DNA of 64,000 nucleotides. It comes from Lunatimonas lonarensis (GTDB lineage Bacteria; Bacteroidota; Bacteroidia; Cytophagales; Cyclobacteriaceae). A model generated the notes under the pieces. The model was not told where the DNA came from. It searched no databases and saw only the letters and a list, made by a program, of their open reading frames with translations. The stretch covers positions 91,527 to 155,526 of the forward strand of contig NZ_AQHR01000107.1 of assembly GCF_000390185.1 (NCBI RefSeq), read 5' to 3'. Numbering within the stretch: the stretch's first letter is position 1; each line of letters starts with the position of its first letter. This document shows positions 37,303 to 49,566 of this stretch, in pieces. Both the position numbers and the translations under genes were made by a program.

Positions 37303-38052
37303 TTAATTGCTTCGTTTTCTTCGTTTTGGTCCACCGCCATTATCTCGTCTACGTCTGTTGCCAGCCGCAGGAGCCGCATTGCCTTTGCTGTCGCCAGCAG
37401 CTACGACGTTGGGAGATAGATCCCGCTTGCCATAAACTTCACCTTTGAAAATCCAAACTTTGATACCGATGATACCATACACCGTCTGCGCTTCCGAAAT
37501 CGCATAATCCACGTCCGCACGTAGGGTGTGCAATGGGATACGTCCTTCCTTGTACATTTCAGAACGCGCCATCTCAGCACCGCCAAGTCGACCGGAAAGT
37601 TTCACCTTGATGCCCTCAGCACCTACTCGCATAGTGGCTGCGATCGCTTGCTTCATGGCTCTTCTGAATGATATTCTAGCCTCTAACTGCTGACCGATAG
37701 ACTCGCCCACCAATTTGGCATCCAACTCAGGTCGTTTGATCTCAAAAATATTGATTTGAACGTCCTTATTGGTAAGCTTTTTAAGCTCTTCTTTCAATTT
37801 ATCTACCTCAGATCCACCTTTACCGATCACTACTCCCGGACGGGCGGTCTGAATGGTAAGCGTAATCCTCTTAAGGGTACGCTCGATGATTACTTTGGAA
37901 ATACCTCCTTTGGGTATCCTTGCATACACGTAATTTCGGATCTTCTGATCTTCATAAAGCTTGTCGGCAAAATCCCGGCCACCATACCAGTTTGAATCCC
38001 AGCCCTTTATGATACCAAGTCTTAAACCAATCGGGTTTACTTTCTGTCCCAT
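37303..38052 (-). CDS. rpsC: 30S ribosomal protein S3
   Basis: Protein at the mRNA entry channel. It has 249 residues. The N-terminal domain and KH domain include [20 protein letters not shown] and [23 protein letters not shown]. The C-terminal domain includes GVEGIKV-type [23 protein letters not shown] basic tail ([17 protein letters not shown]) is longer than in E. coli. It lies 3 nt after rplV. Confidence 0.97.
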   Translation of the reverse strand: MGQKVNPIGLRLGIIKGWDSNWYGGRDFADKLYEDQKIRNYVYARIPKGGISKVIIERTLKRITLTIQTARPGVVIGKGGSEVDKLKEELKKLTNKDVQINIFEIKRPELDAKLVGESIGQQLEARISFRRAMKQAIAATMRVGAEGIKVKLSGRLGGAEMARSEMYKEGRIPLHTLRADVDYAISEAQTVYGIIGIKVWIFKGEVYGKRDLSPNVVAAGDSKGNAAPAAGNRRRRDNGGGPKRRKRSN

Positions 38053-38055
38053 ATG

Positions 38056-38445
38056 TTAGTTTACATTTTCGGTTGATTCTACAACATCAGCGGTAACACC
38101 CCCGCCGACTGAATCAACGATAAGGGTTACATGATTTGATCTTTTTCGTATTCTATGAGCCCTTCCCTGGGGAGCAGGCCTTAGACGCTTCAACATACGG
38201 CCACCGTCAACCATAATGGTTTTGACATACAGATCCGCATCTTCCAATTTCTCATCGGGATTCTTTGCCTGCCAATTGGCTACAGCGGACAACAACAGTT
38301 TTTCCAACTTGATTGCCCCGTGGTTAGGTGTATACCTAAGAACGCTAAGTGCATGTCCCACGCGCTTGCCTCTGATCAGATCAGCTACGAGTCTCATTTT
38401 TCTCGTAGAGGTAGGAACATCGTTTAATCTTGCTATTGCTTCCAT
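38056..38445 (-). CDS. rplV: 50S ribosomal protein L22
   Basis: Lines the peptide exit tunnel with its long hairpin, the site of macrolide-related changes. It has 129 residues: [35 protein letters not shown], then [32 protein letters not shown]. It lies 2 nt after rpsS. Confidence 0.97.
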   Translation of the reverse strand: MEAIARLNDVPTSTRKMRLVADLIRGKRVGHALSVLRYTPNHGAIKLEKLLLSAVANWQAKNPDEKLEDADLYVKTIMVDGGRMLKRLRPAPQGRAHRIRKRSNHVTLIVDSVGGGVTADVVESTENVN

Positions 38446-38447
38446 GA

Positions 38448-38726
38448 TTATCTCTTTCCTTTATCTTTTTTGGCAATGTGGCCTCTAAAATTACGGGTTG
38501 GGGCAAACTCGCCCAATTTATGTCCTACCATATTGTCTGTGACAAACACAGGGATAAACTTGTTTCCGTTATGCACAGCAAAGGTATGGCCTACGAAATC
38601 CGGAGAGATCATCGACCTTCTTGACCAGGTCTTGATCACAGATTTCTTCCCGGATTCGTTCATCGCATCCACTTTTTTTACCAAATGGTGTTCGATATAC
38701 GGACCTTTTTTTAATGAACGTGCCAT
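38448..38726 (-). CDS. rpsS: 30S ribosomal protein S19
   Basis: Head protein near the A-site tRNA. It has 92 residues: [43 protein letters not shown] and [24 protein letters not shown]. It lies 2 nt after rplB. Confidence 0.98.
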   Translation of the reverse strand: MARSLKKGPYIEHHLVKKVDAMNESGKKSVIKTWSRRSMISPDFVGHTFAVHNGNKFIPVFVTDNMVGHKLGEFAPTRNFRGHIAKKDKGKR

Positions 38727-38728
38727 AG

Positions 38729-39553
38729 TTATTTAGATCTTCTACTGATGATAAGTTTGTTGGAATACTTCTTGGTTGATCGGGTTTTCTTACCCTTGGC
38801 GAGTAAGCCCTTTCTGGAACGGGGATGCCCTCCGGAAGATCGGCCCTCACCACCACCCATTGGGTGATCTACAGGGTTCATTGCAACACCTCTTGTTCTT
38901 GGACGCCTGCCCAACCAACGGTTCCTACCTGCCTTGCCGAGCACCACATTCATGTGGTCTCCGTTGGAAACAGTACCTACAGTGGCCCTGCAAGTACCCA
39001 ACACCATTCTCATCTCACCTGAAGGCAACTTGACCGTTACGTATTTACCTTCTCTCGCTACGATCTGCGCATAACTTCCAGCACTTCTCGCCATCGCAGC
39101 ACCTTTCCCAGGCTTCAATTCGATCGCATGAACGATCGTACCAAGAGGTATGTTGGCTATAAGCATGCTGTTGCCTACTTCGGGCGCAACCTGCTCGCCA
39201 GAAATGATCGTCTGACCAACCTCTAGCCCCTCTGGCGCAATGATATACGTCTTTGTTCCATCCACATAGAACAAAAGAGCAATACGCGCCGTACGGTTTG
39301 GATCGTATTCAATGGAATTCACTACAGCAGGAACCCCATCTTTATTTCTTTTGAAATCGATGATACGAAGTCTTCTTTTGTGTCCTCCACCTATGTAGCG
39401 ATTGGTCATCTTACCGGAATTGTTCCGGCCACCAGTCTTTTTCAAAGGTGCCAACAAACTCTTCTCGGGTTTGGATGCAGTAATCTCATCAAACGCCGGA
39501 GCGACTCTGAATCTGGTTCCGGGAGTTACCGGCTTAAGTTTCTTAACTGCCAT
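38729..39553 (-). CDS. rplB: 50S ribosomal protein L2
   Basis: Core 23S-binding protein required for subunit joining and peptidyl transfer. It has 274 residues. The N-terminal OB-like domain includes [29 protein letters not shown]. The C-terminal SH3-like domain includes [27 protein letters not shown] and the conserved [25 protein letters not shown] with the functional His. It is 13 nt after rplW. Confidence 0.98.
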   Translation of the reverse strand: MAVKKLKPVTPGTRFRVAPAFDEITASKPEKSLLAPLKKTGGRNNSGKMTNRYIGGGHKRRLRIIDFKRNKDGVPAVVNSIEYDPNRTARIALLFYVDGTKTYIIAPEGLEVGQTIISGEQVAPEVGNSMLIANIPLGTIVHAIELKPGKGAAMARSAGSYAQIVAREGKYVTVKLPSGEMRMVLGTCRATVGTVSNGDHMNVVLGKAGRNRWLGRRPRTRGVAMNPVDHPMGGGEGRSSGGHPRSRKGLLAKGKKTRSTKKYSNKLIISRRSK

Positions 39554-39566
39554 GATTCTTCTTCTA

Positions 39567-39857
39567 TTATATTTCTCCGTAAAAATCGATTATCTCTCCG
39601 TCAGCTACCTGAATAATGGCCTTCTTGAACGCATTGGTATAGCCGCTGACAATTTTTGCTTTCGTGTACCTGGATTTCTTCTTACCCGCATAACGCATGG
39701 TACGCACATCCACTACTTTTACACCGTACATATCTTCCACTGCCTTTTTGATCTGAGGCTTCTTCGCGGTCTTCTCGACCACAAAACCGTAAACCCCGCG
39801 ATCATTTTGAGCAGAGATCTTCTCTGTAATCAAAGGTTTCTTTAATACATTCTTCAT
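39567..39857 (-). CDS. rplW: 50S ribosomal protein L23
   Basis: Exit-tunnel docking site for chaperones. It has 96 residues: [80 protein letters not shown]. It is 1 nt after rplD. Confidence 0.97.
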   Translation of the reverse strand: MKNVLKKPLITEKISAQNDRGVYGFVVEKTAKKPQIKKAVEDMYGVKVVDVRTMRYAGKKKSRYTKAKIVSGYTNAFKKAIIQVADGEIIDFYGEI

Positions 39858-39858
39858 C

Positions 39859-40488
39859 TTACTTCGATAATAGGGTTTCCAACTTACTTACGGAGCCCTC
39901 ACACAGCACCAAGCTGTCTGCGTTTAGAAGCTCATAGGTATTGACATCATTAACCACCATTACCCTGGCCTTTGGCAAATTCCTGCTTGACAAAACAACG
40001 TTTTTATTGTTTTCAGGAAGAAGCAAGAGCGTCTTCTTGTCCGCAAGCGACAAATTGGACAATAGCTCTAGGTAGCTTTTGGTCTTGGGTGCTTCAAAAT
40101 TGAAGTCCTCCAACACCACTACGCTATTGTCTTTGGCTTTATAAGTAAAGGCTGATTTTCTAGCCAATTGCTTCAACTTTTTGTTGAGCTTAAAGGAATA
40201 GTCCCTAGGCTTGGGACCAAAAACTCGGCCCCCACCTCTGAAGAGGGGCGACTTCAACGACCCTGCTCTGGCGCCGCCAGTTCCTTTTTGCTTCTTGATC
40301 TTCTTGGTAGATCCGGCTACCTCATTTCGCTCTTTGGATTTGTGCGTACCCTGACGTCTGTTCGCCAAAAATTGCTTAACATCCAAATAGATAGCGTGAT
40401 CGTTCGGCTCAATTCCGAATATATCCTCGGGAAGGTTTACCGTCCTACCGGTATCCTCACCGCTTTGTTTTAATACTGCTAATTCCAT
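39859..40488 (-). CDS. rplD: 50S ribosomal protein L4
   Basis: Tunnel-lining protein. It has 209 residues. The extended loop includes [25 protein letters not shown] [50 protein letters not shown], and the fold closes with LESLLSK-type KLETLLSK. L4 autoregulates the S10 operon in E. coli; no equivalent leader is evident here. It lies 4 nt after rplC. Confidence 0.97.
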   Translation of the reverse strand: MELAVLKQSGEDTGRTVNLPEDIFGIEPNDHAIYLDVKQFLANRRQGTHKSKERNEVAGSTKKIKKQKGTGGARAGSLKSPLFRGGGRVFGPKPRDYSFKLNKKLKQLARKSAFTYKAKDNSVVVLEDFNFEAPKTKSYLELLSNLSLADKKTLLLLPENNKNVVLSSRNLPKARVMVVNDVNTYELLNADSLVLCEGSVSKLETLLSK

Positions 40489-40492
40489 CTTC

Positions 40493-41125
40493 TTACTTCT
40501 CTAGAATTACATAAGAGTTTTTCGCTCCGGGTACAGAACCGCTTACCAGCAACAAGTTCTGCTCAGGATAGATTTTTAACACCCGTAGGTTTACCACCTT
40601 CACCCGATCACCACCAGTTCTACCAGCCATACGCATGCCTTTGAATACCCTTGAAGGCCAAGAACAGGCACCAATAGAACCAGGATGGCGCTGACGGTTG
40701 TGCTGACCGTGGGTTTGACCACCCACACCACCAAAACCGTGACGCTTCACAACGCCCTGAAAACCCTTACCTTTTGAGGTACCTATCGCATCGACAAAGT
40801 CTCCCTCAACAAAAACCTCAGCAGCCTTTACGGTTTTCCCAAGGTCAACCTGACCTTCGAATTCAACCCTAAAGTCCCGAAACTCAACAACTTTGTGCTT
40901 TGGCGTAGTGCCGGCCTTTTTGAAATGGCCAACCAACGGCTTGGGCGTATTCTTCTCCTTACGCTCACCGTACGCCAATTGAACAGCGTTGTACCCGTCT
41001 GTATCAACGTTTTTTACTTGCGTCACTACGCAAGGACCAGCTTCTATTAGCGTGCATGCGACATTACGCCCATCGGCACTGAAAATGCTAGTCATTCCTA
41101 CTTTTTTTCCTATTATTCCAGACAT
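40493..41125 (-). CDS. rplC: 50S ribosomal protein L3
   Basis: Early-assembly protein reaching the peptidyl transferase centre. It has 210 residues: [61 protein letters not shown] and [18 protein letters not shown]. It is the first gene of the long operon, with its own promoter about 65 nt upstream and a terminator separating it from rpsJ. Confidence 0.98.
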   Translation of the reverse strand: MSGIIGKKVGMTSIFSADGRNVACTLIEAGPCVVTQVKNVDTDGYNAVQLAYGERKEKNTPKPLVGHFKKAGTTPKHKVVEFRDFRVEFEGQVDLGKTVKAAEVFVEGDFVDAIGTSKGKGFQGVVKRHGFGGVGGQTHGQHNRQRHPGSIGACSWPSRVFKGMRMAGRTGGDRVKVVNLRVLKIYPEQNLLLVSGSVPGAKNSYVILEK

Positions 41126-41189
41126 CTTCTGTTATATAATAAACCAAGAAACACAAGTATGGACACACCTGTGCTTTTTTAAAGGACTG

Positions 41190-41220
41190 CAAAGTTAGCA
41201 ATTAATATTCTCCTTACAAA
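41190..41220 (-). promoter_or_regulatory. Promoter of rplC-rplQ operon
   Basis: Minus strand: -33 box TTTG (41217-41220), 19-nt spacer, -7 box TAACTTTG (41190-41197), then CAGTCC. It fully matches the Bacteroidota housekeeping consensus. Transcription would start near 41183, giving a leader of about 57 nt. Confidence 0.85.
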
Positions 41221-41315
41221 TCCCAACTTTAATATTTTCAATTAATTAGCTAAAAACAGGGGAGTGAGGGAACTATTGGCACCACAAACGGCAAAAGAGA
41301 TGTTAAAAAGCTATC

Positions 41316-41347
41316 AAAAAAAAAAGCCTACACCGAAGTGTAGGCTT
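41316..41347 (-). terminator. Intrinsic terminator after rpsJ
   Basis: Minus strand: AAGCCTACAC, loop TTCG, GTGTAGGCTT, followed by about eight more T. The TTCG tetraloop closed by C-G makes it very stable. It lies 15 nt after the rpsJ stop and 95 nt before the rplC promoter. Confidence 0.93.
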
Positions 41348-41362
41348 CCAAATGACACAGGG

Positions 41363-41668
41363 TCATACTTTGATTTCAACATCCACACCACTGGGGAGCT
41401 CAATCTTCATGAGCGCATCCACCGTTTTGGAGCTGTTGGAATAGATATCCACCAGACGCTTGTAGGTGCAAAGCTGAAACTGCTCCCTCGACTTCTTGTT
41501 CACGTGTGGAGAGCGCAATACCGTAAATTTTTCCTTCTTGGTCGGAAGTGGGATGGGGCCTACTACGACCGCACCCGTTGACTTTACCGCTTTCACGATC
41601 TTCTCTGAGGACTTGTCCACCAAGCTGTGATCGTAGGACTTTAGTTTTATTCTGATTTTCTGATTCAT
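41363..41668 (-). CDS. rpsJ: 30S ribosomal protein S10
   Basis: Small-subunit head protein that also pairs with NusB and NusG in transcription control. It has 101 residues: [53 protein letters not shown] and [16 protein letters not shown]. Here it is the last gene of the rpsL-rpsG-fusA-rpsJ unit, 13 nt after fusA, and is followed by a strong terminator. Confidence 0.98.
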   Translation of the reverse strand: MNQKIRIKLKSYDHSLVDKSSEKIVKAVKSTGAVVVGPIPLPTKKEKFTVLRSPHVNKKSREQFQLCTYKRLVDIYSNSSKTVDALMKIELPSGVDVEIKV

Positions 41669-41681
41669 GTTCTGTCAATAT

Positions 41682-43799
41682 TTAGGCTTTCTCACCTTTT
41701 ACCTTGGCAATGACTCCCTCGGCGATGTTTGTTGGAACAGGCTCGTAGTGGGAGAATGTTAAAGAAGCGGTCGCTCTTCCGGAAGAAATCGTTCTCAGAT
41801 CGGTTACATAACCGAAGAGTTCTGACAAAGGAACCACAGCTCTAATAACTGTAGAAGTACCTTTCGTATCCATCCCCTTCATTAAGCCACGCCTTCTGTT
41901 CAGGTCACCGGTAATTGGTCCGGTGTATTCATCAGGAGTCACTACGTCAACAGACATGATTGGCTCAAGCAACTGTGGCTTACATTTCTTAGCTGCTTCT
42001 TTGAAACCGATCCTTGCCGCCAATTCAAAAGAAAGCGCGTCAGAATCGACATCGTGGAAGGAACCATGGAACAAACGAACCTTCATGGCCTCTATCGGAT
42101 AGCCTGCCAAGGGTCCATTCTTCATGGCCTCGGCAAAGCCCTTTTGTACGGGTGGAATGAATTCCTTTGGAATAACACCACCAACGATGCCATTTACGAA
42201 ATCCAATCCTGGCTTAATCTCACCAGTCTCCGGATCGGGATCTTTGGGCCCAAGTTCAAACACGATGTCGGCAAACTTACCTTTACCACCTGTCTGCTTC
42301 TTGTACACCTCTTTGTGCTCAACGGAACCAAACAACGCTTCTTTGTAGGCCACTTGAGGAGCTCCCTGGTTGATTTCTACCTTAAACTCCCTTTTCAGAC
42401 GGTCTATGATAATGTCGAGGTGAAGCTCACCCATACCGCGCAGGATAGTCTGACCCGTTTCATGGTCTGTATTCACCTGAAGGGTAGGATCCTCTTCTAC
42501 CAATTTTGAAATCGCCATACCGAGCTTATCCACATCAGCCTGCTTCTTAGGCTCGATGGCATATCCGATTACGGGCTCTGGGAACACCATGGACTCCAAT
42601 ACTACCTTACGCTTTTCGTCACAAAGGGTATCGCCAGTCTTGATGTCCTTGAATCCAACAACCGCACCAATATCTCCCGCACGAAGTGCGTCGATCTGAT
42701 TCTGCTTATTGGCGTGCATTTGAAATACCCTTGATATACGCTCCTTATTTCCGGAACGGGTATTATATATATAGGAACCGGACTCCAGTGTTCCCGAATA
42801 GGCACGTACAAAGCAAAGCCTACCAACAAAGGGGTCGGTTGCAATCTTAAATGCCAATCCGGTAAACGGCTCAGTCTCGTCAGGAGAAATTCGAATCTCG
42901 TCTTCCGAGTCAGGCGCATGTCCAAAGATATCGTCCTTGTCCAATGGCGAAGGCAACAGTTCCATCACCAAATCCAACATGGTCTGAACTCCCTTGTTTT
43001 TAAAGGAAGATCCACAAACCATGGGAACGATCTTCATATCAATGGTGGCACGACGTAGCGCGTTAAGGATTTCCGCTTCGGTGATCGAATCCGGATCCTC
43101 AAAAAACTTTTCCATCAATGACTCGTCGTAATCAGCAACAGCCTCCAATAGGTGTTCTCTCCACTCGGCAGCTTCCTCCACCATGTCCTCCGGAATGGGA
43201 ACAACCTCATAGGTCATGCCCAAATCATCCTCATTCCAGATGATGCCCCGGTTGTTTATAAGGTCAACCACTCCCCTAAACTTCTCTTCAGCACCGATAG
43301 GCAATTGCAAAGGCACTGCGTAGCTGCCCAGCATTTCCTTCACCTGCTTGCAGACATCCAAAAAATTGGCCCCCGCACGGTCCATTTTGTTGACAAATCC
43401 TATACGGGCTACCTTATAGTTATCTGCCAGTCTCCAGTTGGTTTCTGATTGCGGTTCAACACCGTCAACAGCACTGAACAGGAAAACCAGGCCGTCCAAA
43501 ATCCGTAGGGAACGGTTCACCTCCACGGTGAAATCCACGTGACCTGGCGTATCGATGATATTAATCTGGTATTTGTTATCTCTGTAGTTCCAAAAAACAG
43601 TAGTAGCAGCAGATGTAATGGTAATACCTCTTTCTTGCTCTTGTGCCATCCAGTCCATGGTAGCCGCACCATCGTGAACCTCTCCAATTTTATGGCTAAC
43701 GCCGGAATAGAAAAGAATCCGCTCTGTCGTGGTTGTTTTACCGGCGTCAATGTGCGCGGCGATACCGATGTTTCTGGTATATCTTAAATCTCTTGCCAT
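41682..43799 (-). CDS. fusA: Elongation factor G
   Basis: GTPase that drives translocation. It has 705 residues. The G domain has [15 protein letters not shown] (15-29), [19 protein letters not shown] and NKMDRAGA. Domains II-V follow, with [19 protein letters not shown] and the C-terminal [19 protein letters not shown]. It is 6 nt after rpsG. Confidence 0.98.
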   Translation of the reverse strand: MARDLRYTRNIGIAAHIDAGKTTTTERILFYSGVSHKIGEVHDGAATMDWMAQEQERGITITSAATTVFWNYRDNKYQINIIDTPGHVDFTVEVNRSLRILDGLVFLFSAVDGVEPQSETNWRLADNYKVARIGFVNKMDRAGANFLDVCKQVKEMLGSYAVPLQLPIGAEEKFRGVVDLINNRGIIWNEDDLGMTYEVVPIPEDMVEEAAEWREHLLEAVADYDESLMEKFFEDPDSITEAEILNALRRATIDMKIVPMVCGSSFKNKGVQTMLDLVMELLPSPLDKDDIFGHAPDSEDEIRISPDETEPFTGLAFKIATDPFVGRLCFVRAYSGTLESGSYIYNTRSGNKERISRVFQMHANKQNQIDALRAGDIGAVVGFKDIKTGDTLCDEKRKVVLESMVFPEPVIGYAIEPKKQADVDKLGMAISKLVEEDPTLQVNTDHETGQTILRGMGELHLDIIIDRLKREFKVEINQGAPQVAYKEALFGSVEHKEVYKKQTGGKGKFADIVFELGPKDPDPETGEIKPGLDFVNGIVGGVIPKEFIPPVQKGFAEAMKNGPLAGYPIEAMKVRLFHGSFHDVDSDALSFELAARIGFKEAAKKCKPQLLEPIMSVDVVTPDEYTGPITGDLNRRRGLMKGMDTKGTSTVIRAVVPLSELFGYVTDLRTISSGRATASLTFSHYEPVPTNIAEGVIAKVKGEKA

Positions 43800-43805
43800 T
43801 ATCTA

Positions 43806-44273
43806 TTAAAATCTAAAGTGCGAGAATGCTTTGTTTGCTTCGGCCATACGATGTGTATCATCCTTCTTCTTCACAGCGGCACCTTCGCCTTTAGCAGCAG
43901 CGATTACCTCGCCTGCCAGCCTATCCATCATCGTCTTCTCTCCCCTTTTACGGGCGTAGGTTATCATCCACTTGATTCCCAGGGATTGCTTTCGCTCAGG
44001 TCTCACTTCCATTGGCACCTGGAAAGTAGCCCCACCAACCCTACGACTCTTCACCTCTACGGATGGAGTAATATTGTTAAGCGCTTTTTTCCAAACCTCA
44101 AGACCATTCTCGCCTACTTTGTCTTCTACCTTTGCGATCGCATCGTAAAAGATCTTGTAAGCAATACTTTTCTTACCATCAACCATCAAGCAGTTCACGA
44201 ATTTGGTCACCAAAATATCGTTGAACTTTGGATCAGGAAGAATATACCTCTTTTTAGGTTTCGCTTTTCTCAT
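43806..44273 (-). CDS. rpsG: 30S ribosomal protein S7
   Basis: 16S 3'-domain assembly protein near the E site. It has 155 residues: [77 protein letters not shown] and [10 protein letters not shown]. It is 22 nt after rpsL. Confidence 0.98.
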   Translation of the reverse strand: MRKAKPKKRYILPDPKFNDILVTKFVNCLMVDGKKSIAYKIFYDAIAKVEDKVGENGLEVWKKALNNITPSVEVKSRRVGGATFQVPMEVRPERKQSLGIKWMITYARKRGEKTMMDRLAGEVIAAAKGEGAAVKKKDDTHRMAEANKAFSHFRF

Positions 44274-44295
44274 GTTAACTTATACTTTATACCGA

Positions 44296-44706
44296 TTATT
44301 TCTTTTTGGCTGGTGCAGCTGGCGCTCCCTTACCCGCTTTTGGACGCTTGGCACCATATTTGGACCTGCCCTGCTTTCTGTCCTTCACACCGGCAGTATC
44401 CAAGGCTCCACGGATAATGTGGTACCGAACACCTGGAAGATCTTTTACCCTACCGCCGCGGATAAGCACGATGGAGTGCTCCTGAAGGTTATGTCCCTCA
44501 CCGGGAATGTAGGCGTTAACCTCTTTTCCGTTGGTCAACCTTACACGGGCCACTTTCCTCATCGCTGAGTTAGGCTTCTTGGGGGTAGTGGTGTACACCC
44601 TGGTACACACCCCTCTACGCTGCGGACAAGCGTCCAAAGCCCGTGACTTGGACTTCGTCTCGAGGGTATTTCTACCTTTTCTTACTAACTGTTGTATAGT
44701 AGGCAT
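44296..44706 (-). CDS. rpsL: 30S ribosomal protein S12
   Basis: Decoding-centre protein and the classical streptomycin-resistance locus. It has 136 residues: [35 protein letters not shown] and [31 protein letters not shown]. Lysines at the positions equivalent to E. coli K43 and K88 (TPKKPN and GRVKDLPG) are present, which is the drug-sensitive state. A short Ala/Pro/Lys tail follows. Confidence 0.98.
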   Translation of the reverse strand: MPTIQQLVRKGRNTLETKSKSRALDACPQRRGVCTRVYTTTPKKPNSAMRKVARVRLTNGKEVNAYIPGEGHNLQEHSIVLIRGGRVKDLPGVRYHIIRGALDTAGVKDRKQGRSKYGAKRPKAGKGAPAAPAKKK

Positions 44707-44755
44707 TAATAGATGAAGTTAATTTACTGCTTTTAAACTTTTATTTTTTGGACTG

Positions 44756-44786
44756 CAAAGGTAAACAAATCAATAAAACAAACAAA
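44756..44786 (-). promoter_or_regulatory. Promoter of rpsL-rpsG-fusA-rpsJ
   Basis: Minus strand: TTTG (44783-44786), 19-nt spacer, TACCTTTG (44756-44763), then CAGTCC. Full consensus. Its first ten bases from TTTG onward (TTTGCAGTCC) equal those of the rplC promoter. Confidence 0.85.
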
Positions 44787-44806
44787 ATTAAGCAGTTATA
44801 TTTTCG

Positions 44807-45133
44807 TTATGCCTCCCCTAAAGCTCCCCCAAAATTCAGGGGAAATTCTGGGGCGCCGGCACCGCTTTTAATCTTGCCAAAAGACATCTCATACCGATCG
44901 ATATTATCTTTCAAGGCCGCCAACAGCCGCTTCGCGTGATCAGGGGTGATAATGATCCTAGACTTCACCTTTGCCTTCGGCACGCCTGGCATCAAACGGA
45001 TAAAATCGATCACAAACTCCGACTGCGAATGGGCTATCATGGCAAGGTTACTGTATACCCCTTCTGCGATCTCGTCCGTCAACTCTACATTAATCTGTTG
45101 TCCTGCCGGCTGATTTTTATCTTGTTCTTCCAT
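44807..45133 (-). CDS. DUF3467 protein
   Basis: Function unknown. It has 108 residues from ATG 45133 (MEEQDKNQPAGQQINVELTDEIAEGVYSNLAMIAHSQSEFVIDFIRLMPG, then AKVKSRIIITPDHAKRLLAALKDNIDRYE). The pattern is that of DUF3467, a small family usually found behind rpoC in Bacteroidota. The frame extends to 45166, but that part lies in the rpoC terminator hairpin. It lies between rpoC and the rpsL promoter. Confidence 0.88.
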   Translation of the reverse strand: MEEQDKNQPAGQQINVELTDEIAEGVYSNLAMIAHSQSEFVIDFIRLMPGVPKAKVKSRIIITPDHAKRLLAALKDNIDRYEMSFGKIKSGAGAPEFPLNFGGALGEA

Positions 45134-45150
45134 GTCCAATGTAGTTAAAG

Positions 45151-45184
45151 AAAAAAAGGTCTGCATTGCGACAGACCTTTTTTT
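45151..45184. terminator. Intrinsic terminator after rpoC
   Basis: AAAAAAAGGTCTG, 8-nt loop, CAGACCTTTTTTT. A- and T-tracts flank the stem on both sides, so it works in either direction in principle. It sits 17 nt after the rpoC stop codon and 17 nt before the DUF3467 start. Confidence 0.9.
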
Positions 45185-45201
45185 AGGTTATCTAACGTAA
45201 A

Positions 45202-48200
45202 TTATTTGACGGTTTCCCGTGCCTTCTTAGTTGATTGCTTGTCACGCTCACCTACCAAGCGCTCGTATTCTTCCTTGGAACCTACGATGACACGCTCCAG
45301 GTTTCGCTGACCCGTTCCTGCCGGGATGAGGTGACCAACGATCACGTTCTCTTTAAGACCCAACAATTCGTCACGCTTACCTCTGATCGCAGCCTCGCTC
45401 AGTACTTTGGTGGTTTCCTGGAAGGACGCCGCCGAGATAAAGCTCTCGGTACCCAAAGACGATGCGGTAATTCCCTGTAGGGTCGGCTGTGAAACGGCCG
45501 CTTGCGCATCCCGAACCTGTACCAGCTTCAAATCCTTTCGCTTCAAGCTTGAATTTTCATCCCGAAGCCTTCGCGCACTGATGATCATTCCCGGCTTCAA
45601 CGTAGAAGAATCCCCCGCATCCATCACCACCTTTTTATCCAAAATGGCATCGTTTTCCTCTCGGAATGCCCATTTGTTAACGATTTGGTTTTGAAGGAAT
45701 CCCGTATCTCCGGCATCCAATATCTCAACTTTTTGCATCATCTGGCTTACGATCACCTCGATGTGCTTATCGTTGATCTTCACACCCTGAAGACGGTACA
45801 CTTCCTGGATCTCGTTCACCAAGTATTCCTGAACAGCTGTTGGCCCTTTGATGGCCAAAATGTCATTCGGCGTGATCGCTCCATCGGACAAGGGCTCCCC
45901 TGCACGGATAAAGTCGTTTTCCTGCACCAGAATATGCTTGGAAAGCGAAACCATGTACCGCTTCTTCACACCGTCTTTGGACTCGATGAAGATTTCCCGG
46001 TTACCCCGCTTGATACCTCCATAGCTTACCACACCGTCAATCTCGGAAACCACCGCCGGATTGGATGGGTTACGGGCCTCAAACAACTCAGTTACCCTTG
46101 GAAGACCACCTGTGATATCCCTTGTTTTACCAACGGATCTTGGAATCTTGACCAGAATCTGACCTGCACGGACCTTATCGCCCTCCTCTACAGAAAGGTG
46201 CGCACCCACCGGTATGTTATAGGATTTCGACTCATCTCCGTAATTCACGATAACAGCCGGGTTTTTGGTTTTATCTTTTGTTTCGATAATTACCTTTTCA
46301 CGGTAACCGGTCTGATCATCCGCTACCTCCTTGTAGGTTATGCTTTCGATAATCGAATCAAACTCGACCTCTCCGTCAAATTCGGACAGGATCACGGCGT
46401 TGTATGGATCCCATGTACATAGGGACTCACCTTTTCCGATTTTCTGTCCATCTTTAACGTTCAACACCGCTCCATAAGGAACGTGGTTGGAAACCAGGGT
46501 TTTGCCTGACTTCTGATCGTTAATCTTGATCTCTCCGGATCTTCCCATTACGATGGACACGGCCTCACCATCCTTGTTGATCGTTTCGATCCAACGAAGC
46601 TCTTCCTCAAACTCAACGATACCTTCAAACTTCGCATTGATGCTGGCCTCTACTGAGATGTTAGACGCTGTACCACCTACGTGGAAAGTTCGGAGTGTAA
46701 GCTGTGTACCTGGTTCACCGATAGACTGGGCGGCGATTACACCGACCGATTCGCCTACCTGCACGATACTTCCGGTAGATAGATTTCTTCCGTAACACTT
46801 CGCACAAACGCCTCTGCGGGTTTCGCAGGTCAACACGGATCTGATCTCTACCTCTTCCAACGCAGATTCGTCGATCCGCTTGGCAATGCTATCCGTAATT
46901 TCCTCTCCCGACGCCACGATGAGCTCATCGGATATCGGATCAATCACATCGTGAACCGCAATACGGCCCACTACCCTCTCGGACAGTGGCTCTACAATCT
47001 CGTCGTTGTCTTTGAGTGCCTGAACCACCAGACCTCTTAGGGTGCCGCAATCCTCTTCCGAGATGATCATATCCTGCGCCACGTCCACCAACCTTCTGGT
47101 CAGGTAACCGGCATCTGCCGTTTTCAAGGCAGTATCTGCAAGACCCTTTCGGGCACCGTGCGTAGAGATAAAGTACTCCAATACGTCCAACCCTTCTTTA
47201 AAGTTGGAAAGGATTGGGTTTTCGATGATTTCGCCCACAGAACCCTGAAGGTTTTTCTGTGGCTTGGCCATCAAACCCCTCATGCCTCCCAGCTGTCGGA
47301 TTTGCTCTCTGGAACCCCTAGCTCCGGAGTGCATCATCATAAAGATCGCGTTGAACCCCTGATTATCCTCTTCCATTTGCCTCATTAGGATATTGGTAAG
47401 GTTGGAGTTGGTTCGCGTCCAAATATCAATTACCTGGTTATATCGCTCGTTGTCGGTGATAAGCCCCATGAGGTAGTTGTTCCATACCTGGTCTACTTCG
47501 GATTTTGCCTTTTCGATCAGCGGATCTTTCTCCTCTGGGATGATTACGTCATCCAATCCCATGGAAAGTCCACCCTGATAGGCCATTTGGAATCCAAGAT
47601 GTTTGATATCGTCCAAGAATTGGGCAGTACGGGCTATACCACAGATTTTGACCACCTCAGCGATAATTTGCTGAAGCTTCTTCTTGGTAAGCAACTCGTT
47701 TACAAAGCCCACTTCGGTAGGTACAAACTGGTTGAAGATCAACCGCCCTGCTACTGTATCGATAATTTCGCTCGCAAGTTCTCCAGTCTCCTTTCGGACA
47801 GTCACCTTACACTTGATATGTGCGTGCTTGGAAATACGTCCTTCATTCATAGCGATGATCACTTCCTCCTCGCCATAAAATACCATGCCCTCGCCGGGTA
47901 CCGGCTCGGAATCGGTGGATTTCTTGCCTTTGGTCACATAGTACAGTCCCAACACCATGTCCTGGGACGGTACGGTGATAGGTGCCCCATTGGCCGGGTT
48001 AAGGATGTTATGGGAAGAAAGCATCAATGTACTCGCTTCCAAAATCGCCTCATGGCCCAACGGCACGTGTACGGCCATCTGGTCACCGTCAAAGTCGGCG
48101 TTGAAAGCGGTACAGACCAAGGGGTGAAGCTGGATAGCCTTTCCCTCTATCAACTTGGGCTGGAAAGCCTGAATTCCCAATCGGTGCAATGTAGGGGCCC

Positions 48201-49515
48201 TGTTAAGCAACACGGGATGTCCTTTCAATACGTTTTCCAGGATATCCCATACTACGGGATCCTTTCTATCAACGATTTTCTTGGCAGATTTTACGGTCTT
48301 TACAATACCTCTTTCGATTAGCTTCCGGATGATGAACGGCTTAAATAGCTCAGCCGCCATATTTTTGGGAAGCCCACACTCATGCAGCTTCAGCTCAGGG
48401 CCAACGACGATAACGGAACGGCCTGAATAGTCTACCCGCTTTCCGAGTAGGTTCTGTCGGAAACGCCCCTGCTTCCCTTTCAACATATCGGAAAGAGACT
48501 TCAACGCCCTGTTTCCGTCAGATCTGACGGCATTTACCTTTCTGGAGTTATCGAAAAGGGAATCCACCGCCTCCTGAAGCATCCGCTTCTCGTTTCGGAG
48601 GATTACCTCAGGTGCCTTGATATCGATCAATCGTTTCAGACGGTTGTTTCGGATGATTACCCTTCTGTAAAGATCGTTAAGGTCGGAAGTAGCAAATCTG
48701 CCACCGTCCAAGGGAACCAAGGGGCGAAGCTCGGGCGGAATCACCGGAACCATGCGCACCACCATCCACTCAGGCCGGTTTTCAATACGTGTCCGCGCAT
48801 CGCGGAATGCTTCCACTACTTTAAGGCGTTTTAGTGCCTCTGCTTTACGCTGCTGTGAGGTATCGGTAGCAGCCTGGTGTCTCAGGCTGTACGAAAGGTC
48901 GTCCAAGTCCAACCGAGCAAGAAGCATTTCCAACGCCTCGGCACCCATCTTGGCTATGAATTTCTGGGGATCTTCGTCATCCAGCATGTGGTTTTCCTTG
49001 GGCAACTTGTCCATGATGTCCAAGTATTCATCCTCGGTAAGGAAATCCAGGTATTGCAATCCATCGTCTCCCTTCACGCCGGGTTGCACGACGACATATC
49101 GCTCATAATAGACGATCTGATCCAGCTTTTTGGTGGGAAGCCCCAGAAGGTAGCCGATCTTGTTGGGCAAGGACTTAAAATACCAGATATGCGCCACCGG
49201 AACCACCAACTCGATGTGTCCCATACGCTCTCTACGTACTTTCTTCTCGGTTACTTCTACGCCACACCGGTCACAAATAATGCCTTTGTATCTAATGCGC
49301 TTGTATTTACCACAATGACACTCCCAATCCTTTACGGGACCGAAAATCCGCTCACAGAAGAGCCCGCCCATTTCAGGCTTGTACGTTCTGTAGTTGATGG
49401 TTTCCGGCTGGGTTACTTCACCATGCGAGCTGTCCAAAATGGACTCTGGTGAAGCCAAACTAATAGTGACCCGGGAGAAGTCGTTGTTTAGTTTCTTGTT
49501 TTTTCTGAACGCCAT
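45202..49515 (-). CDS. rpoC: RNA polymerase beta' subunit
   Basis: Catalytic polymerase subunit. It has 1437 residues. The first zinc site is C66, C68, C81 and C84 ([20 protein letters not shown]). The active-site Mg loop is [12 protein letters not shown]. The second zinc site is in [19 protein letters not shown]. The bridge helix and trigger loop area includes [55 protein letters not shown]. It follows rpoB by 51 nt and ends at an intrinsic terminator. Confidence 0.98.
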   Translation of the reverse strand: MAFRKNKKLNNDFSRVTISLASPESILDSSHGEVTQPETINYRTYKPEMGGLFCERIFGPVKDWECHCGKYKRIRYKGIICDRCGVEVTEKKVRRERMGHIELVVPVAHIWYFKSLPNKIGYLLGLPTKKLDQIVYYERYVVVQPGVKGDDGLQYLDFLTEDEYLDIMDKLPKENHMLDDEDPQKFIAKMGAEALEMLLARLDLDDLSYSLRHQAATDTSQQRKAEALKRLKVVEAFRDARTRIENRPEWMVVRMVPVIPPELRPLVPLDGGRFATSDLNDLYRRVIIRNNRLKRLIDIKAPEVILRNEKRMLQEAVDSLFDNSRKVNAVRSDGNRALKSLSDMLKGKQGRFRQNLLGKRVDYSGRSVIVVGPELKLHECGLPKNMAAELFKPFIIRKLIERGIVKTVKSAKKIVDRKDPVVWDILENVLKGHPVLLNRAPTLHRLGIQAFQPKLIEGKAIQLHPLVCTAFNADFDGDQMAVHVPLGHEAILEASTLMLSSHNILNPANGAPITVPSQDMVLGLYYVTKGKKSTDSEPVPGEGMVFYGEEEVIIAMNEGRISKHAHIKCKVTVRKETGELASEIIDTVAGRLIFNQFVPTEVGFVNELLTKKKLQQIIAEVVKICGIARTAQFLDDIKHLGFQMAYQGGLSMGLDDVIIPEEKDPLIEKAKSEVDQVWNNYLMGLITDNERYNQVIDIWTRTNSNLTNILMRQMEEDNQGFNAIFMMMHSGARGSREQIRQLGGMRGLMAKPQKNLQGSVGEIIENPILSNFKEGLDVLEYFISTHGARKGLADTALKTADAGYLTRRLVDVAQDMIISEEDCGTLRGLVVQALKDNDEIVEPLSERVVGRIAVHDVIDPISDELIVASGEEITDSIAKRIDESALEEVEIRSVLTCETRRGVCAKCYGRNLSTGSIVQVGESVGVIAAQSIGEPGTQLTLRTFHVGGTASNISVEASINAKFEGIVEFEEELRWIETINKDGEAVSIVMGRSGEIKINDQKSGKTLVSNHVPYGAVLNVKDGQKIGKGESLCTWDPYNAVILSEFDGEVEFDSIIESITYKEVADDQTGYREKVIIETKDKTKNPAVIVNYGDESKSYNIPVGAHLSVEEGDKVRAGQILVKIPRSVGKTRDITGGLPRVTELFEARNPSNPAVVSEIDGVVSYGGIKRGNREIFIESKDGVKKRYMVSLSKHILVQENDFIRAGEPLSDGAITPNDILAIKGPTAVQEYLVNEIQEVYRLQGVKINDKHIEVIVSQMMQKVEILDAGDTGFLQNQIVNKWAFREENDAILDKKVVMDAGDSSTLKPGMIISARRLRDENSSLKRKDLKLVQVRDAQAAVSQPTLQGITASSLGTESFISAASFQETTKVLSEAAIRGKRDELLGLKENVIVGHLIPAGTGQRNLERVIVGSKEEYERLVGERDKQSTKKARETVK

Positions 49516-49566
49516 AGTAATTTGTGTGAGTAGTTTTGAGGGCCTCTCAGCCCGTAATAGTCTTTT

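Noticed and set aside
45134..45166. Upstream start (45166) for the DUF3467 gene
   Set aside because: That ATG lies in the loop of the rpoC terminator hairpin, and the added residues do not belong to the family.
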